From NCBI GenBank assembly GCA_033439265.1, contig JAVTVX010000033.1, positions 29,822-93,821 of the forward strand: DNA of 64,000 bases, read 5' to 3'. Of the stretch, positions 22,925 to 34,000 are shown piece after piece. The position numbers were made by a program, and so were the translations under genes. Origin of the DNA: Dillenia suffruticosa (lineage: Eukaryota > Streptophyta > Magnoliopsida > Dilleniales > Dilleniaceae). The notes beneath the pieces were generated by a model. That model was not told where the DNA came from and made no database searches. It saw nothing but the letters and a program-made list of their open reading frames with translations. Positions within the stretch are counted from its first letter, which is position 1; each line of letters opens with the position of its first letter.

Positions 22925-23125
22925 GCTTTGTGTGCAATATGTGGGGTGCAGATGTCACAACACGTGCATGATGCGGGCACGTGCATGGTGTACATGCGAT
23001 GACCTGTGCGAGTTACAAGCGATGCCTATGCAGTGTGCGTACATGCGTAGTGCGCTGCACGTGCATGGCACGAGCACCACGTCCCATGCCACAACATGCA
23101 TGACCTATGCGCAGTGCTCATGAGG
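22925..23125. repeat. GC-richer stretch with repeated GTGCATG / CATGCA / CACGTG words
   Basis: Within the otherwise AT-rich left end of MULE-B, about 200 bp repeats TGTGCATG, GTGCATGG, CACGTGCATG and TACATGCG in degenerate form. CACGTG (G-box) and CATGCA (RY) are plant transcription-factor words. It lies downstream of the PMD gene as that gene is read and has no coding match. Function unknown. Confidence 0.5.
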
Positions 23126-23416
23126 AAGGAAATCATTATATCAACTCTAGCATGCATACTCCACCGGAAACACCCACCACAAGATCTCTAAACATGACCA
23201 CTGTGCTTGAAACACCATAAAACTGGTACTGTAAATACCATCATGCATACTCGAAAACACTACAAAACAATACCAAATATCCTACAACTAATTTCACAAC
23301 CAATATAAGAATCAAACGAGAAGAACAAAAAAGTAACAAAAATCATACATATGAAATGGGAAATGTAATCTAAGTGCTGCAAGGAGGTCGTCCAGCATGT
23401 CGTCGTGGTTGACGTC

Positions 23417-25603
23417 TCACGGGTGTACGAGCTGGTCTACCAGGTGCAGGTGAAGATATATCATATAAAGGTGCACCCTCATCAATCTCGGGAAAGGCAA
23501 CTGGAGAAGGAACATCAATTGAATGTCGAGGAGAAACATCAATTGAATGTCAAGGACGTCGACATCTCCGCTTGTAAACACTAAGTTGTGGAGGCTCATC
23601 GACATCCTCCGTACAAACTGGAGTTGGAGTCGGAGACGGAATCGGGTATGAAGATGATGGCAGCAGCTCCGTCGCATCATCATAATCATCTGCAACACCT
23701 GAGGTCGAAGGTATATCCATATGTGTAGTAGGTCGTGCGAATGTCGAAAGACAGTCCTCATCAAATGGCACATGATCGACAAACTGAAGGGTACGCCATG
23801 ACGCATCTCTAAACTCTGCAAATCTTGGAGCCACTCCTTCCTCAGCGAGTATATACGAGGCCACTAGGTGTATGTTTTCCAACTCATAGCACTGCAAATA
23901 ATAGAAAAAAAGAAAATATCACATAAACTATGAAACCCAAAAAAATTGTAAACATGTATTACTTATGCGATACTCCATTTGTGTCGCTGTGGGTCGGTAT
24001 CCCTGCTGATAACGATGGGCAGGACACACAATATATAAACGGGTGATCTACCGATACCACCGCATATACTTAGGTGTGGTCCTTAGCTCACCGAATGTGT
24101 CATCGCCCCCTGTAATGTGGTATATACGGTTTTCCCAGACTTACAAGTGTACGGCATGTGTTTGCATCCAATTGCGTCCCTACCTCCTGCGTCGATCAAT
24201 CCTGTACAACTTCTGATCTGTAAATATAGGCAATGGAACACGCTGTAGGAGTCCGAACTATCTCATTACCCTTTGGGGGTAATGAAACTTGATCTTGAAA
24301 CAAATCAAGGGAACGTCGGCCCGCCATATATTGCTGTCGACGAGACAATACGAGGGCAACACCATTAAGTCAGCCTGTGAATAGGGCATCCAAACGAACT
24401 ACAAAATAAAATAATGTGTTAGTAAAGAATTTAGATATCAAAGCTAATGTAAATAAAAGGAATTTATACTCACGCTTGTATTTCCTATATGATCGAGTTG
24501 GTCTTTGTATGTTCTAAGAATGAACTGCGCTGTATGTACCCAATTACGAGGAACATCCCAACTATTTACAAATAAGACGATGTGAACATTAAATTTAACA
24601 AAATAAAGAGAATATGGATAAAATACAAATAAAATAAATGAAAAATACATACAGTGATCCTCTAAGCCCTACGGGTAGGTGAGGAGTAGAAGGCATCAGA
24701 TCAATATGGTGATGCCTAATGGGGGTAAACATGGGCACTCTCTCCCATGTCCAAAGCTGAAAGACAAAAATATATGGAAAATGTTATTTAATATTGATAT
24801 CAATCATCGTTAATCAAGAAAAAAAAATGAATACGAAAACAAATACATGGATAAGCAAAGTTGGATCACAGATCTATCTAACGCCATCAACGCAAACCCG
24901 GCACATGGCTCTGTAAAGCGTCGCCAATACAGCAGTACCCCAATTGTATCGTCCTACGCAGTCTAGATCTCGTAGAAGCTCCAAATAACAGAGTTTAACC
25001 CTCGATCCCGACTGATCCCCAAGAATAGTACCCAACAACTGCATAATATATCGTGCATGAAATGCACTATTGTCGCATCTGAGTCAGGCTATAGAGGATA
25101 CGAACGAAGAAAATCTGAGATAACCCGAGTCTTAAGACAATCACCAAAAAAGTCCTCAGGTGCAGGATAGAAATCAAGTAGTCCGCGACAAACGTCCTGC
25201 CACTCAGCAATAAAATGAGAGTAATCTACACCAATAACTGTATTTCCATCGACAGGCAACCCGAGTAGGATGGAAACATCCTGTAACGTAATCGTGGCCT
25301 CCCTTATGGGCAAGTAAAAAGTATGGGTCTCCTGTCTCCACTGCTCTACAAACGGGTAATAAGAGCATGATCATAAGTAATGTGGCCACATCTATGCAAG
25401 CCGTAAAACCGAACATGCAACAAAATCTCTTGTATCCTAATATCAAGAGGTCGAGCGTCCCAAAACCGACGATCCGAATGTCGCACCTCTAGTGGGGTAT
25501 CACTACGGGTCTCCCAGATAGACTGAGACTGATGTGTGGCCTGTAAGGTCAACACACTAGGGTCTCGAGGTCCTGGAGTGAAGTCCGAATCAGTGTAGTC
25601 CAT
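23417..25603 (-). pseudogene. Plant mobile domain (PMD) gene carried by MULE-B
   Basis: Reading the minus strand from ATG 25,603, the pieces are RPLDIRIQEILLHVRFYGLH, then TFYLPIREATITLQDVSILL with GLPVDGNTVIGVDYSHF (to 25,089), then YIMQLLGTILGD and YNWGTAVLATLYRAMCR (about 25,050-24,885). LWTWERVPMFTP (about 24,760) and, after likely introns, a C-terminal Ser/Pro- and acid-rich tail (23,897-23,550) follow. These are the hallmarks of the PMD fold in the order expected for the family. There is no fused phosphatase domain. Start codon and exon borders are partly guesses. A few stops, for example near 24,885, interrupt it, so it may be a pseudogene or a gene with unresolved introns. Confidence 0.7.
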
Positions 25604-25744
25604 ACCTGAAATGACAACAAAATTAAGGAAGAATAAAATTTATAATTAAGCGAACCAAGTAAGAAATGTACACGTTAATTCATAACTTATGAAAATGTTT
25701 AACATCCATAGTATGAAAAGAATAACGTAATTATGCCAACCTCG

Positions 25745-28244
25745 TCAACCTTGTCTAGCCTTTGCTTGTAAACGAGCCATATTCGGGCAATGATAACGAT
25801 TATGGCCGTATTCACCACATGCCTTACAATGCTGAGTTCTTCTATCCATTTCGTTGTGTATTTGCGTACTTTGAGGTCTACCTGACTGGTTATTAAGCGG
25901 TGAAACATTGTATACCAAATTGAAAGGAGCAGGGGGCCAGTAGTCCTTGTGTAGAGGAGGATGAAATCTCCCATGGTATGTTAGCTCCAAAGATTGACAA
26001 CCATGGAGGTTGTTTACAAATGTCCTAAACTCCCGACCCATGTCCGCACAAACTCTCCATATATGCGAGCAAGGAATTTTAAATATTGTATATTTCCCAC
26101 ATGTACATGATGGGACATATAACGGAACCATGTGATTTTCACCCCTTCCACCATGATATCCTGTGATGACCTCATATTCACCCCTGTATCTATCAAACGC
26201 AATAACGCGATGGAATTTGGCTTTTTGCTCGATTCGTACCAATTTTTCCATAACATTTGTTGGCCACATATTGCCATCCCTTATATTATTGGCTGCTTGT
26301 TCACGATTCTTATTAAAGAATCGAACCATGCGATACAATGTTGCTCGAACACATGCAATTATTGACAGCTTCCTCGCACCCTTAAGTACTCCATTAAATG
26401 ATTCTGATCGATTGGTCGTCATGTTGCCCCATCTATACCCACCATCATAACACAATCCATTTGTCGAGCGAAATCTCCATCAACCACCTATAAGCCGGCT
26501 CGCTAAGCTCTTTTATCTTTTTCCTCATTGCCAAAAAATTTTTGGATCTGTCTTTGCTCGGCGGTCTTATGCATCAACCCTGTTAGCGGTTTATTCTTGA
26601 ATTGCCGGCTAAAATTAGCCTCCATATGACGCAAACAAAGTCTGTGGTAGATAAGTGGTGGTTGGAGATCAGCATTCCGCTCTATAGCTCGCATTATACC
26701 GGGCGCTCTATATGATATCAAACAGACTCCGTGCTGATGACCAATAATGTGCACTCTCAAGTTCTTCAAAAACCAATCCCAACTAACAAGTGTCTCTTCA
26801 TCGACAATAGCAAAACACAAAGGAACAATGTGGTTAGCTGCATCAGTTCCAGTTGCAATTAAAATTTTCTCCCTATATCTCCCGTATTAAAACGTGCCGT
26901 CAATACTAATCACCAGTTTACAATGTGTAAATGCTTCAATGCATGGCTTGAAGGCCCAGAAAATCGAGTGAAAGACCCTCTCATTAGCCCCGATAATTCT
27001 GTAAACCGCCAATCAACAATTGTCCCAGGATTATTTCTCTGCACAGCATCGAAAAACTGTGACAACAATGTGTAAGAAGTCTCCCAATTGCCATACACCA
27101 TTTCAAAAGATTTTCGACGCCCCGTCCAAGTCTTTTTGTAAGATAAATTTACCCAGTACGTTCTCATATCCTCAATCACGTCACACTTTGTAATCAATAT
27201 TTTCTTTTATGTGACTTCTAATCATACGACCGACTATATTTGAATCCACATTCGGATGACCCCCCTTAAAGGCAATTGAGGGAAACACGTGTGTTTTCCT
27301 TGGAATCTAGTAATTTCCCAAAACTGATGACTCTTCTTGAATCTAGCCATAACATGCCACAAACAATTATTCTCATGATAGAAAGAACACCTCACAAACC
27401 ATATGTTTTGACAACTCTCATGGACTTTAAAGTACCTGTTCTCTCGCATCGACAAACACTTAATAGCCTGCTGAACTTGTTCTTTTGAAGCAAAGACCAT
27501 CCCAACTTTTAACTCCGATGTCTGATCATTATCCCATGTTGGACGGTCATAGTCATTATAGTCATCAACTATCATTGCCCCTTCATCCATATTGTGTAAG
27601 TATGGTATCTCCTCTTCCGCTTCAACAACCCAATTTTCTTCCTCTTCGACAGTTTCATCTTCTTCATTAATAACATTCTGCTCATCATCATTTTCACCCT
27701 CCGATTCCTCAACAACAAATGCATCTACCGGATCTGTCTCCTGCCCCTCGTAGGGTCTACTCGTACTAGCCCCTAAAGCAACATTATCTGAAAGAAATGC
27801 ACCATACTGTAACCAATCATTTCCAATTTGTCCACTATTCAATAGCTCTGTGTAATAACCAATATTTCTTTTACCACCTTCATCCATGACTTCGGTAATA
27901 TTTTCTATCATCGCAGAGCTACTCGGAATGTCTTCCACATTCTCTCTGCCCCAACTTGAGCAACCCACCATGGGTGGGTCAACACATGGAGACACAATTG
28001 CTTCTGGCTCTAAAAATAATTCAACTGCCGTCAAACTCTCGATATATTTCGGAAGTGACAATACCTCTGGCAAAAAGTCATCATTCTCTGCAGGTAATAC
28101 ACAATAAGAGAGAGATTGTTCAGACCAGAGAGGATATCTACATGCAACATTCAGTTTGAATTGCTTACAATCAAACCCACTCTTGCGATGCATGATTTTA
28201 ATAAACTCCTGCCATCTAATTTTGTTATCAACCACAACACTCAT
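25745..28244 (-). pseudogene. MULE-B transposase (MuDR/MULE type), nearly complete domain set
   Basis: On the minus strand, 28,244-27,234 encodes 336 residues: an N-terminal PB1-like part, a long acidic linker, then a MuDR-type DNA-binding region (VGMVFASKEQVQQAIKCLSM with later Cys/His pairs). The catalytic domain follows in pieces: SIDGTF (about 26,900), ILIATGTDAANHIVPL, WDWFLKNLRVHIIG and LCLRHMEANFSRQFKNK. A 236-residue open frame (26,455-25,745) ends it with NRSESFNGVLKGARKL, a SWIM zinc finger (CTCGKYTIFKIPCSHIWRVC) and a CCHC knuckle (CKACGEYGHNRYHC). About three breaks separate the frames, near 27,235, 26,885 and 26,480; some could be introns, but the one in the catalytic core looks like real decay. 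Confidence 0.85.
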
Positions 28245-28479
28245 TTTTGGACCAATACTATATCGATACTCATTTTCAACCCCATCAATTACACCACCCT
28301 AATAAAGTACCAATCTCACACGGTCGTCACCCATGTTTTCTTTTTCTATCTACAACAACAACAAAGTATCATTATAGGCTGACAACAACATGAAGATATT
28401 AGATAGGGGAGACCGAAGAATTTTTCAAATAATACAAATAATACAAAAACACGACCCAACAACATATATCAACCAATAT

Positions 28480-29240
28480 CTTATTTTACGAAACTTAATT
28501 TCAAATTTAAAATCCTAATTTCAATACCCTATTTTAAAATTTTAAAACCCTGATTTGCAAAACCCTAAATTCAAGATGAAAATTCTAATTCAATTTCAAA
28601 TTCCTCTTTCAAATTTAAAACCCTAATTTCATTTTAAAAACCATAATTTTAATTTCAAAACCCTAATCTCAATTTAACAATCCGAATTTCAATTTTAAAA
28701 ACCTTAATTTCAAATTTAAAATCCTAATTTCATTTTAAAAACCCTAATTTCAATTTCAAAACCCTAATTTCAGTTTCAAAAACCATAATTTCAATTTAAA
28801 AACCCTAATTTTAAATTCAAAACCCTAATTCCAATTTAAATACCCTAATTTCAAATTTAAAACCCTAATTTCTTTTTAAAAATCCTAATTTAAATTTCAA
28901 AACCCTAATCTCAATTTCAAATTTAAAACTCTAATTTCAATTTCAAAACCCTAATCTCAATTTAACAACCCTAATTTCAATTTCAAAACCCTAATTTTAA
29001 TTTAAAAACCCTAATTGCAAATTTAAAACCCTAATTTTATTCTAATTTGCAAATTTAAATCCTAATTTCATTTTAAAAACCCTAATTTTAATTTCAAAAC
29101 CCTAATTTCAATTTAAAAACCCTAATTGCAAATTTAAAATCCTAATTTCATTTTAAAAACCCTAATTTCAATTTCAAAATCTTAATTTCAATTTAAAAAC
29201 CCTAATTGCAAATTTAAAACCATAATTTCAAAACTCTAAT
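28480..29240 (-). repeat. Array of about twenty AAACCCTAA (telobox-like) motifs in the MULE-B leader
   Basis: The plus strand shows AACCCTAATTTCAATTT and variants about every 20 bp over roughly 760 bp, immediately upstream of the transposase start as read on the minus strand. The words between the motifs are AT-rich and variable. This is not telomeric (no pure TTTAGGG tandem run), but each unit contains the plant telobox core. MULE-A has a weaker version in the same place. Confidence 0.8.
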
Positions 29241-29819
29241 CCTAATATCATAATTTTAGGAGACATTCGACCATATAACATATCTAAAATGAAACCCTAA
29301 AATATCAAGAATTGAACAAGGAAATACTTAAATTTGGAATACCTAATTTCGCATGCATAAGGAGAACGAGATTTACCTTCCGCAGATGATGTTTCAGCTG
29401 TTGGAGTAGCGCAATCAACACCCTTTGTGCTTGTAGTCGGAGCTTCACGTGCAGTGCTGGAGAGCAGAAGGCAGATGGGCCTGAACTGTTGGAGAAGGCA
29501 GATGATCTCTCGGCTTCGCGTGCAGCTGTTGGAGAAGGTAGAACGAAGGAGCCACGAGATAAATGAAATCGCGCTTCTGGAGTGGGGGCCATATAAGCCA
29601 GATGGTTTTGCGCTTGTGGAGTGCGGATCAGATTTCGGCTCTACAAGCGTGAAACATTTTGGATAGAAAAAAAAATATTTTCTTAAAAATAAAATTAAAA
29701 AAAAAATATTGATTTCGTACTTTGTGAGTGTGAAATCGTGATTTTGGGAAAGAAAAAAAAACCTTAGTTAAATAATTTTTTTTTTTAACGTTAATTTGGT
29801 AAAAAGCCTATGTTAGGAG

Positions 29820-31060
29820 TCTCATAATTTGAGATGATAATTTTTCATGGTGAATGAATGATATAGTTCCCTTTTAAATGAATTCTGGAACAGGTTGGCT
29901 TTGTTATTATGGTTTTTCTGTTAGCTGTTACTTTAACGGTGAATCATCATGTCTTATTTTACATTTATAAATTCCCATCAGCATGACTACTTGGCCGTGC
30001 TTTAACATTCCTCTATCTCTGAATGATGTTCTCCTGGTCCATTGTTCAATTTTTCTATTTTATAAGAAAAATAATGCAAGTGATCATACATCCATGAAGT
30101 GGTCCCACTTACAAATGTAGGTTATCGTTGGCTTGACTTATCACTAGTCCAATATTGATAGAAAAAGAACTCTGATGTTTCAACATGCTGTTCCCTGTCT
30201 CAAATGCTTCTGGTTTTTATTCTAGAAAGCGTGGAAAAGAAACATAACCTAGCCAGAGTAACTGAAAATGGCCATGGACCAAGATATATTTCAGCCCATT
30301 TCAACCTGAGTACAATCTGCATTTCAAGCGGTATTATATGATGCTGGATCTTCTTTCATTACTTGTTGAATTGTTGGTTCTACTTGGGGAGCATGTTTTG
30401 AATGGACTATAAGAAATGTTTTAGGGAAAATAGGGCAATAAAGGAGCAATGATTCTAGTCAATCACGCATAGTTCCTAGGAATGGTTCATTGGGATAATA
30501 AAAGGTGACAACTTAGGTAAGCATACCTAAGGCCTTTAACAAGTGCTACCCCCCCTATAAAGGCCACCACACCAACAAACAAGTGCTACCGGCCTCAAAG
30601 ACTAAAAGTTCTCCATTCCTCAAAATGAGACTGTAATGCTTTATTAACTGCCTTTCTTGGCTATTAACTACTTACCTTTGAAGTATGCTGCCTTCAAATG
30701 CATAACTAAAGTATGTATATCAACAAATTCCAAGTAAAGCCCACATAACTAATTGAAGGCCCACAAAAACTATTGGATTGTCCCGCTAAGGCCAACTTAA
30801 GGCCCATAATACAAAAACACTTATCTGGTGTATAATTTGCATCACCTTCCGTTAGAGCCTTTGACTTCTAATAGCAACATTACAACCTTTGAGCTTAGAG
30901 AGCTGGAAAAAGAATTTGAACTGTACCATGGTTGGGTGACTTGGGCAAACCATAAGGTGGTAAGCAACTTTTTACTTATTCTACCATCTGCAAAATCGTT
31001 TCATTCTAGTCCCCTCCATACAATCACCTATTGTATCTCAACAATGGAGAATGCTGGATG
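29820..31060 (+). other. Unit B intron 7 sequence between MULE-B and the gypsy element
   Basis: This continues the SERK intron 7 homology interrupted by MULE-B. After about 30,237 it is no longer shared with copy A but is shared with unit C (50,320-51,151). It contains an exon-like open stretch (30,828-30,960) listed separately. Nothing else is recognised. Confidence 0.6.
30828..30960 (+). other. Exon-like open stretch of unknown origin, also in unit C
   Basis: The predicted peptide begins MYNLHHLPLEPLTSNSN and continues FELRELEKEFELYHGWVTWA. It is followed by AAGGTGGTAAGC, which could be a splice donor. Unit C has the same stretch at 50,919-51,051 with several substitutions. I do not recognise the family. 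It could be a captured gene fragment or chance open sequence. Confidence 0.3.
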
Positions 31061-34000
31061 TGATGTGAACCCGTTGGTTATAGAAACCCTAGAACTCCCG
31101 AACAAGTTAATATAGCCCAAGAATCGTCCCAATAAATGATTTCGATTCAGTGATAACAAAGAGCTCGACCCGTTATCTTAAAGGAGGAAGAACCTAAAGT
31201 ATAAGCTCTTAATCCTGCTTTTACATAGCTTGTAATGGTTTTTTTTATATCCTAGAAATATACCCTTAAAATGACCACTAAAATTTAAGTAACTTCCTAA
31301 ACAATGAAAAAAAAAGGAACTAAATAAAAGTAAACTATTAAAAATCAAAAAAAGAAACTAATGGAAGCAGCCTAAAATCCGTGAAAACATATTTTGATAA
31401 AATGTTTCCATATTTCAAATGATTCTTTTGCTTCTATTTCCTTTATTCACATCCTTCCCTTGGTTTTGGATGGTTTTGGACATTTTATTCTTTCAATTGG
31501 GATTTAATGAGCATAATTAGGGTGCGCTTGGTTCTTTCACTTGGGCTCCATCTTCTTGTTGCAAAACTCTCTGGATTAAATTATTCAGCCCTTGCTTGAA
31601 GATTTTAGCTCAAGCCTCGAGCCTTCATCACCAGACCAACGAAAACTTGAATTGGATTATGCGAATTCGTTACAACCTTGATGTCTTCATCAATTCCCTT
31701 GTTGAAAAGGATTTGTCCTTAAATCGTCATCTACATCAAAAGGATTCAAGTAAGTAACATTGAAAGTGGCGCTAACGTTGTATTCATCTGGTAAGTCAAG
31801 TATGTAAGCTTTGTTGTCGATTCGTTCTAGCACTTGAAAAGCACCACCTCCTTGAGGTAGCAATTTAGAACATCTATGTGTTGGAAATCTTTCTTTCCTC
31901 ATGTATAACTAAACCCAATAACTGGGCTCAAAAATCAGTTTGTGACGTTCCTTGTTGGCTTGCTTGATGAATTGTTCGGTTCTCCCTCTCTATGTTGAGC
32001 CGTACCCTCTCATGGAATTACTTCACAAATTTTGCCCTCTTACCATCTAAATTCATTTGCTGAGAAACAGGTGAATGTGATAAATCCATAGGAGTTAAAG
32101 GATTAAAATCACAAACAATTTCAAATGGTGAGAACTTAGTGGCATAATGAATGGTACGATTATAAGCAAACTTAACATGTGGCAAACAATCCTCCCAAAT
32201 CTTAATATCCTTACTCATGATAGCGCTCAAGTCTAAGTGGATAAAGTCCTATTAATTAGCTCTGCTCGACCATTAGTTTGAGGATGAAAGTAGTAGAAAA
32301 CAAAAGTTTCGTTTCTAACTTTTACACCGAATGACATAGGAAAAGTCTTAGTGAATTCCAGCCTTCGAGCATGTCTTTTGTTCAGCTTGTGTTGACCTTT
32401 CAAATGTTTCAAGAATTCATGATTCGTACGAATCACAAATTTTTTCGGCCCCAAATAGTGTTGCCATGTCTCAAAGCTTGAACCAATGCATACAACTCTT
32501 TATCATAAGTAGGGTGGTTAAGTGTAGTCCCACTTAGTTTCTTACTAGAGTATGCAAGTGATCTTCCATTCTGCAAAAGAATAGCGCCTATATCCTATTG
32601 GAATGCAACGTTCTTCTTGATGACTTGTGTAAGTAGTGCAACAATAGTGCTAAAATTTTTCATGAATCTCGTGTAAAAACTAGCAAGCCCATGAAAATTT
32701 CTAACATTACATATAGTGAAGGGGGTCGACAAATCTTGGATGGCTTTGATCTTTTCCTGATTAATCTCAATACCTTTAGCACTCACAACAAAACCTAGGA
32801 AAACAATCTTATTGGTGCAAAAAGTACACTTTGAGGTTAGCTTATAACTTATCCTTTCTAAGCATATCAAAAACGGAATGCAAATGTAAACATGATCATG
32901 CGAACTTTTGCTATAAATCAGAATATCATCAAAAAAACAACAGCGAATTTAACAAGGAAAGCACGCAAAACTTGATTCATTAGGCACATAAATGTACTAG
33001 GTGCATTAGTTGATCCAAATGGCATAACTAACCACTCATATAATCCATATTTGGTTTTAAATGCTGTGTTTCATCCGTCTCTTTTCATTCGTATTGATGA
33101 TATCCACTCTTAAGATCAATCTTAGAAAACACACAAGCACCATGTAGCTTATCTAATATGTTCTAAACGAGGAATAGAGTGTCCATATTTTATTGTTATG
33201 TTGTTGATGGCTCAGCAATCAACACATCGTCCATACTCCATCTTTCTTAGGCACCAAAATCACCAGAACTGCGCATGGACTCATGCTCTCTCTCACATAT
33301 CCTTTTTCCATTAACTCTTTGACTTGCCTTTAAAGCTCCTTCGTCTGTTCTGGATTGCTCTTATATGCTGGACGATTTGGAATTGATGCAACGGGCACAA
33401 AATGGATTTGATGTTCAATCGCTTGAATAGGTGGTAAAACCCTGGGATAGTTCTTTGGGAAACACATCCTTGAATTCTTGCAAGAGAGAAACAATGACAC
33501 TAGAGAAAGAAGGGGTCAAGTTGGTCAATGTTTAAAAGGATTTCGTTGTATATGAGTACAATCATCGGTTGTTATGAGAAAGAACGTTCGCTTAACTTCA
33601 CTTGTTTTTGCATAAAAATTCCTTTGCTTTCTCTTTTATTTTACCTTCTTAGCTGAATTTTTCTCTCTTTTCTCTTCCTTGCTATGCACAGCCTTACTCT
33701 TTTTCTTTTGTTTTGTCAAATCATTTTGGTCTCTCGGTTTCTTTTTTTTTACTCAATTTTTGGCAATCTCAATCGGTTCTCATAGACCTGTTTTGGTGTC
33801 ATAGGAATTAGAGTGATTTTCATTAATTAAACTTGGATGAATACTTGTTGATAAAGTTGTAATGTTGCGCATGTCAATTAAATTGCCATGGCCTTCCTAA
33901 CAAAAGATGTCCGGCCTGCATCGGCACCACATCACACAACACCTTATCTTCATATTTACTATTCAAAAATCACACAACAACCTTCTTGGTAACCCTCACT

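Larger units (their letters stand above)
22749..29809 (-). mobile_element. MULE-B: 7.06-kb Mutator-like element with transposase and PMD genes
   Basis: The ends are inverted repeats. The left end starts GGGCTTTTTACCAAAT, and the right end, read on the minus strand, starts AGGCTTTTTACCAAAT; similarity continues through AACGTTAAAAA and TTATTTAACTAAGG for roughly 60-100 bp. The 10-bp direct repeat ATGTTAGGAG flanks it at 22,739-22,748 and 29,810-29,819, in the 9-11 bp range of Mutator elements. Unit C (about 49,890) has the unoccupied site. On the minus strand it carries a transposase gene (28,244-25,745) and then a PMD gene (25,603-23,417). Frame breaks suggest it no longer moves by itself, but termini and domain order are well kept. 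Confidence 0.9.

Noticed and set aside
23417-23821. 134-residue minus-strand frame rich in Leu/His/Arg
   Set aside because: It overlaps the PMD C-terminal tail in another frame; the overlapping 115-residue frame has the more protein-like composition.
28480-29240. Interstitial telomeric repeat
   Set aside because: The CCCTAA words are spaced by variable AT-rich sequence and sit exactly in the transposon leader, with the same arrangement in MULE-A, so they are element sequence.
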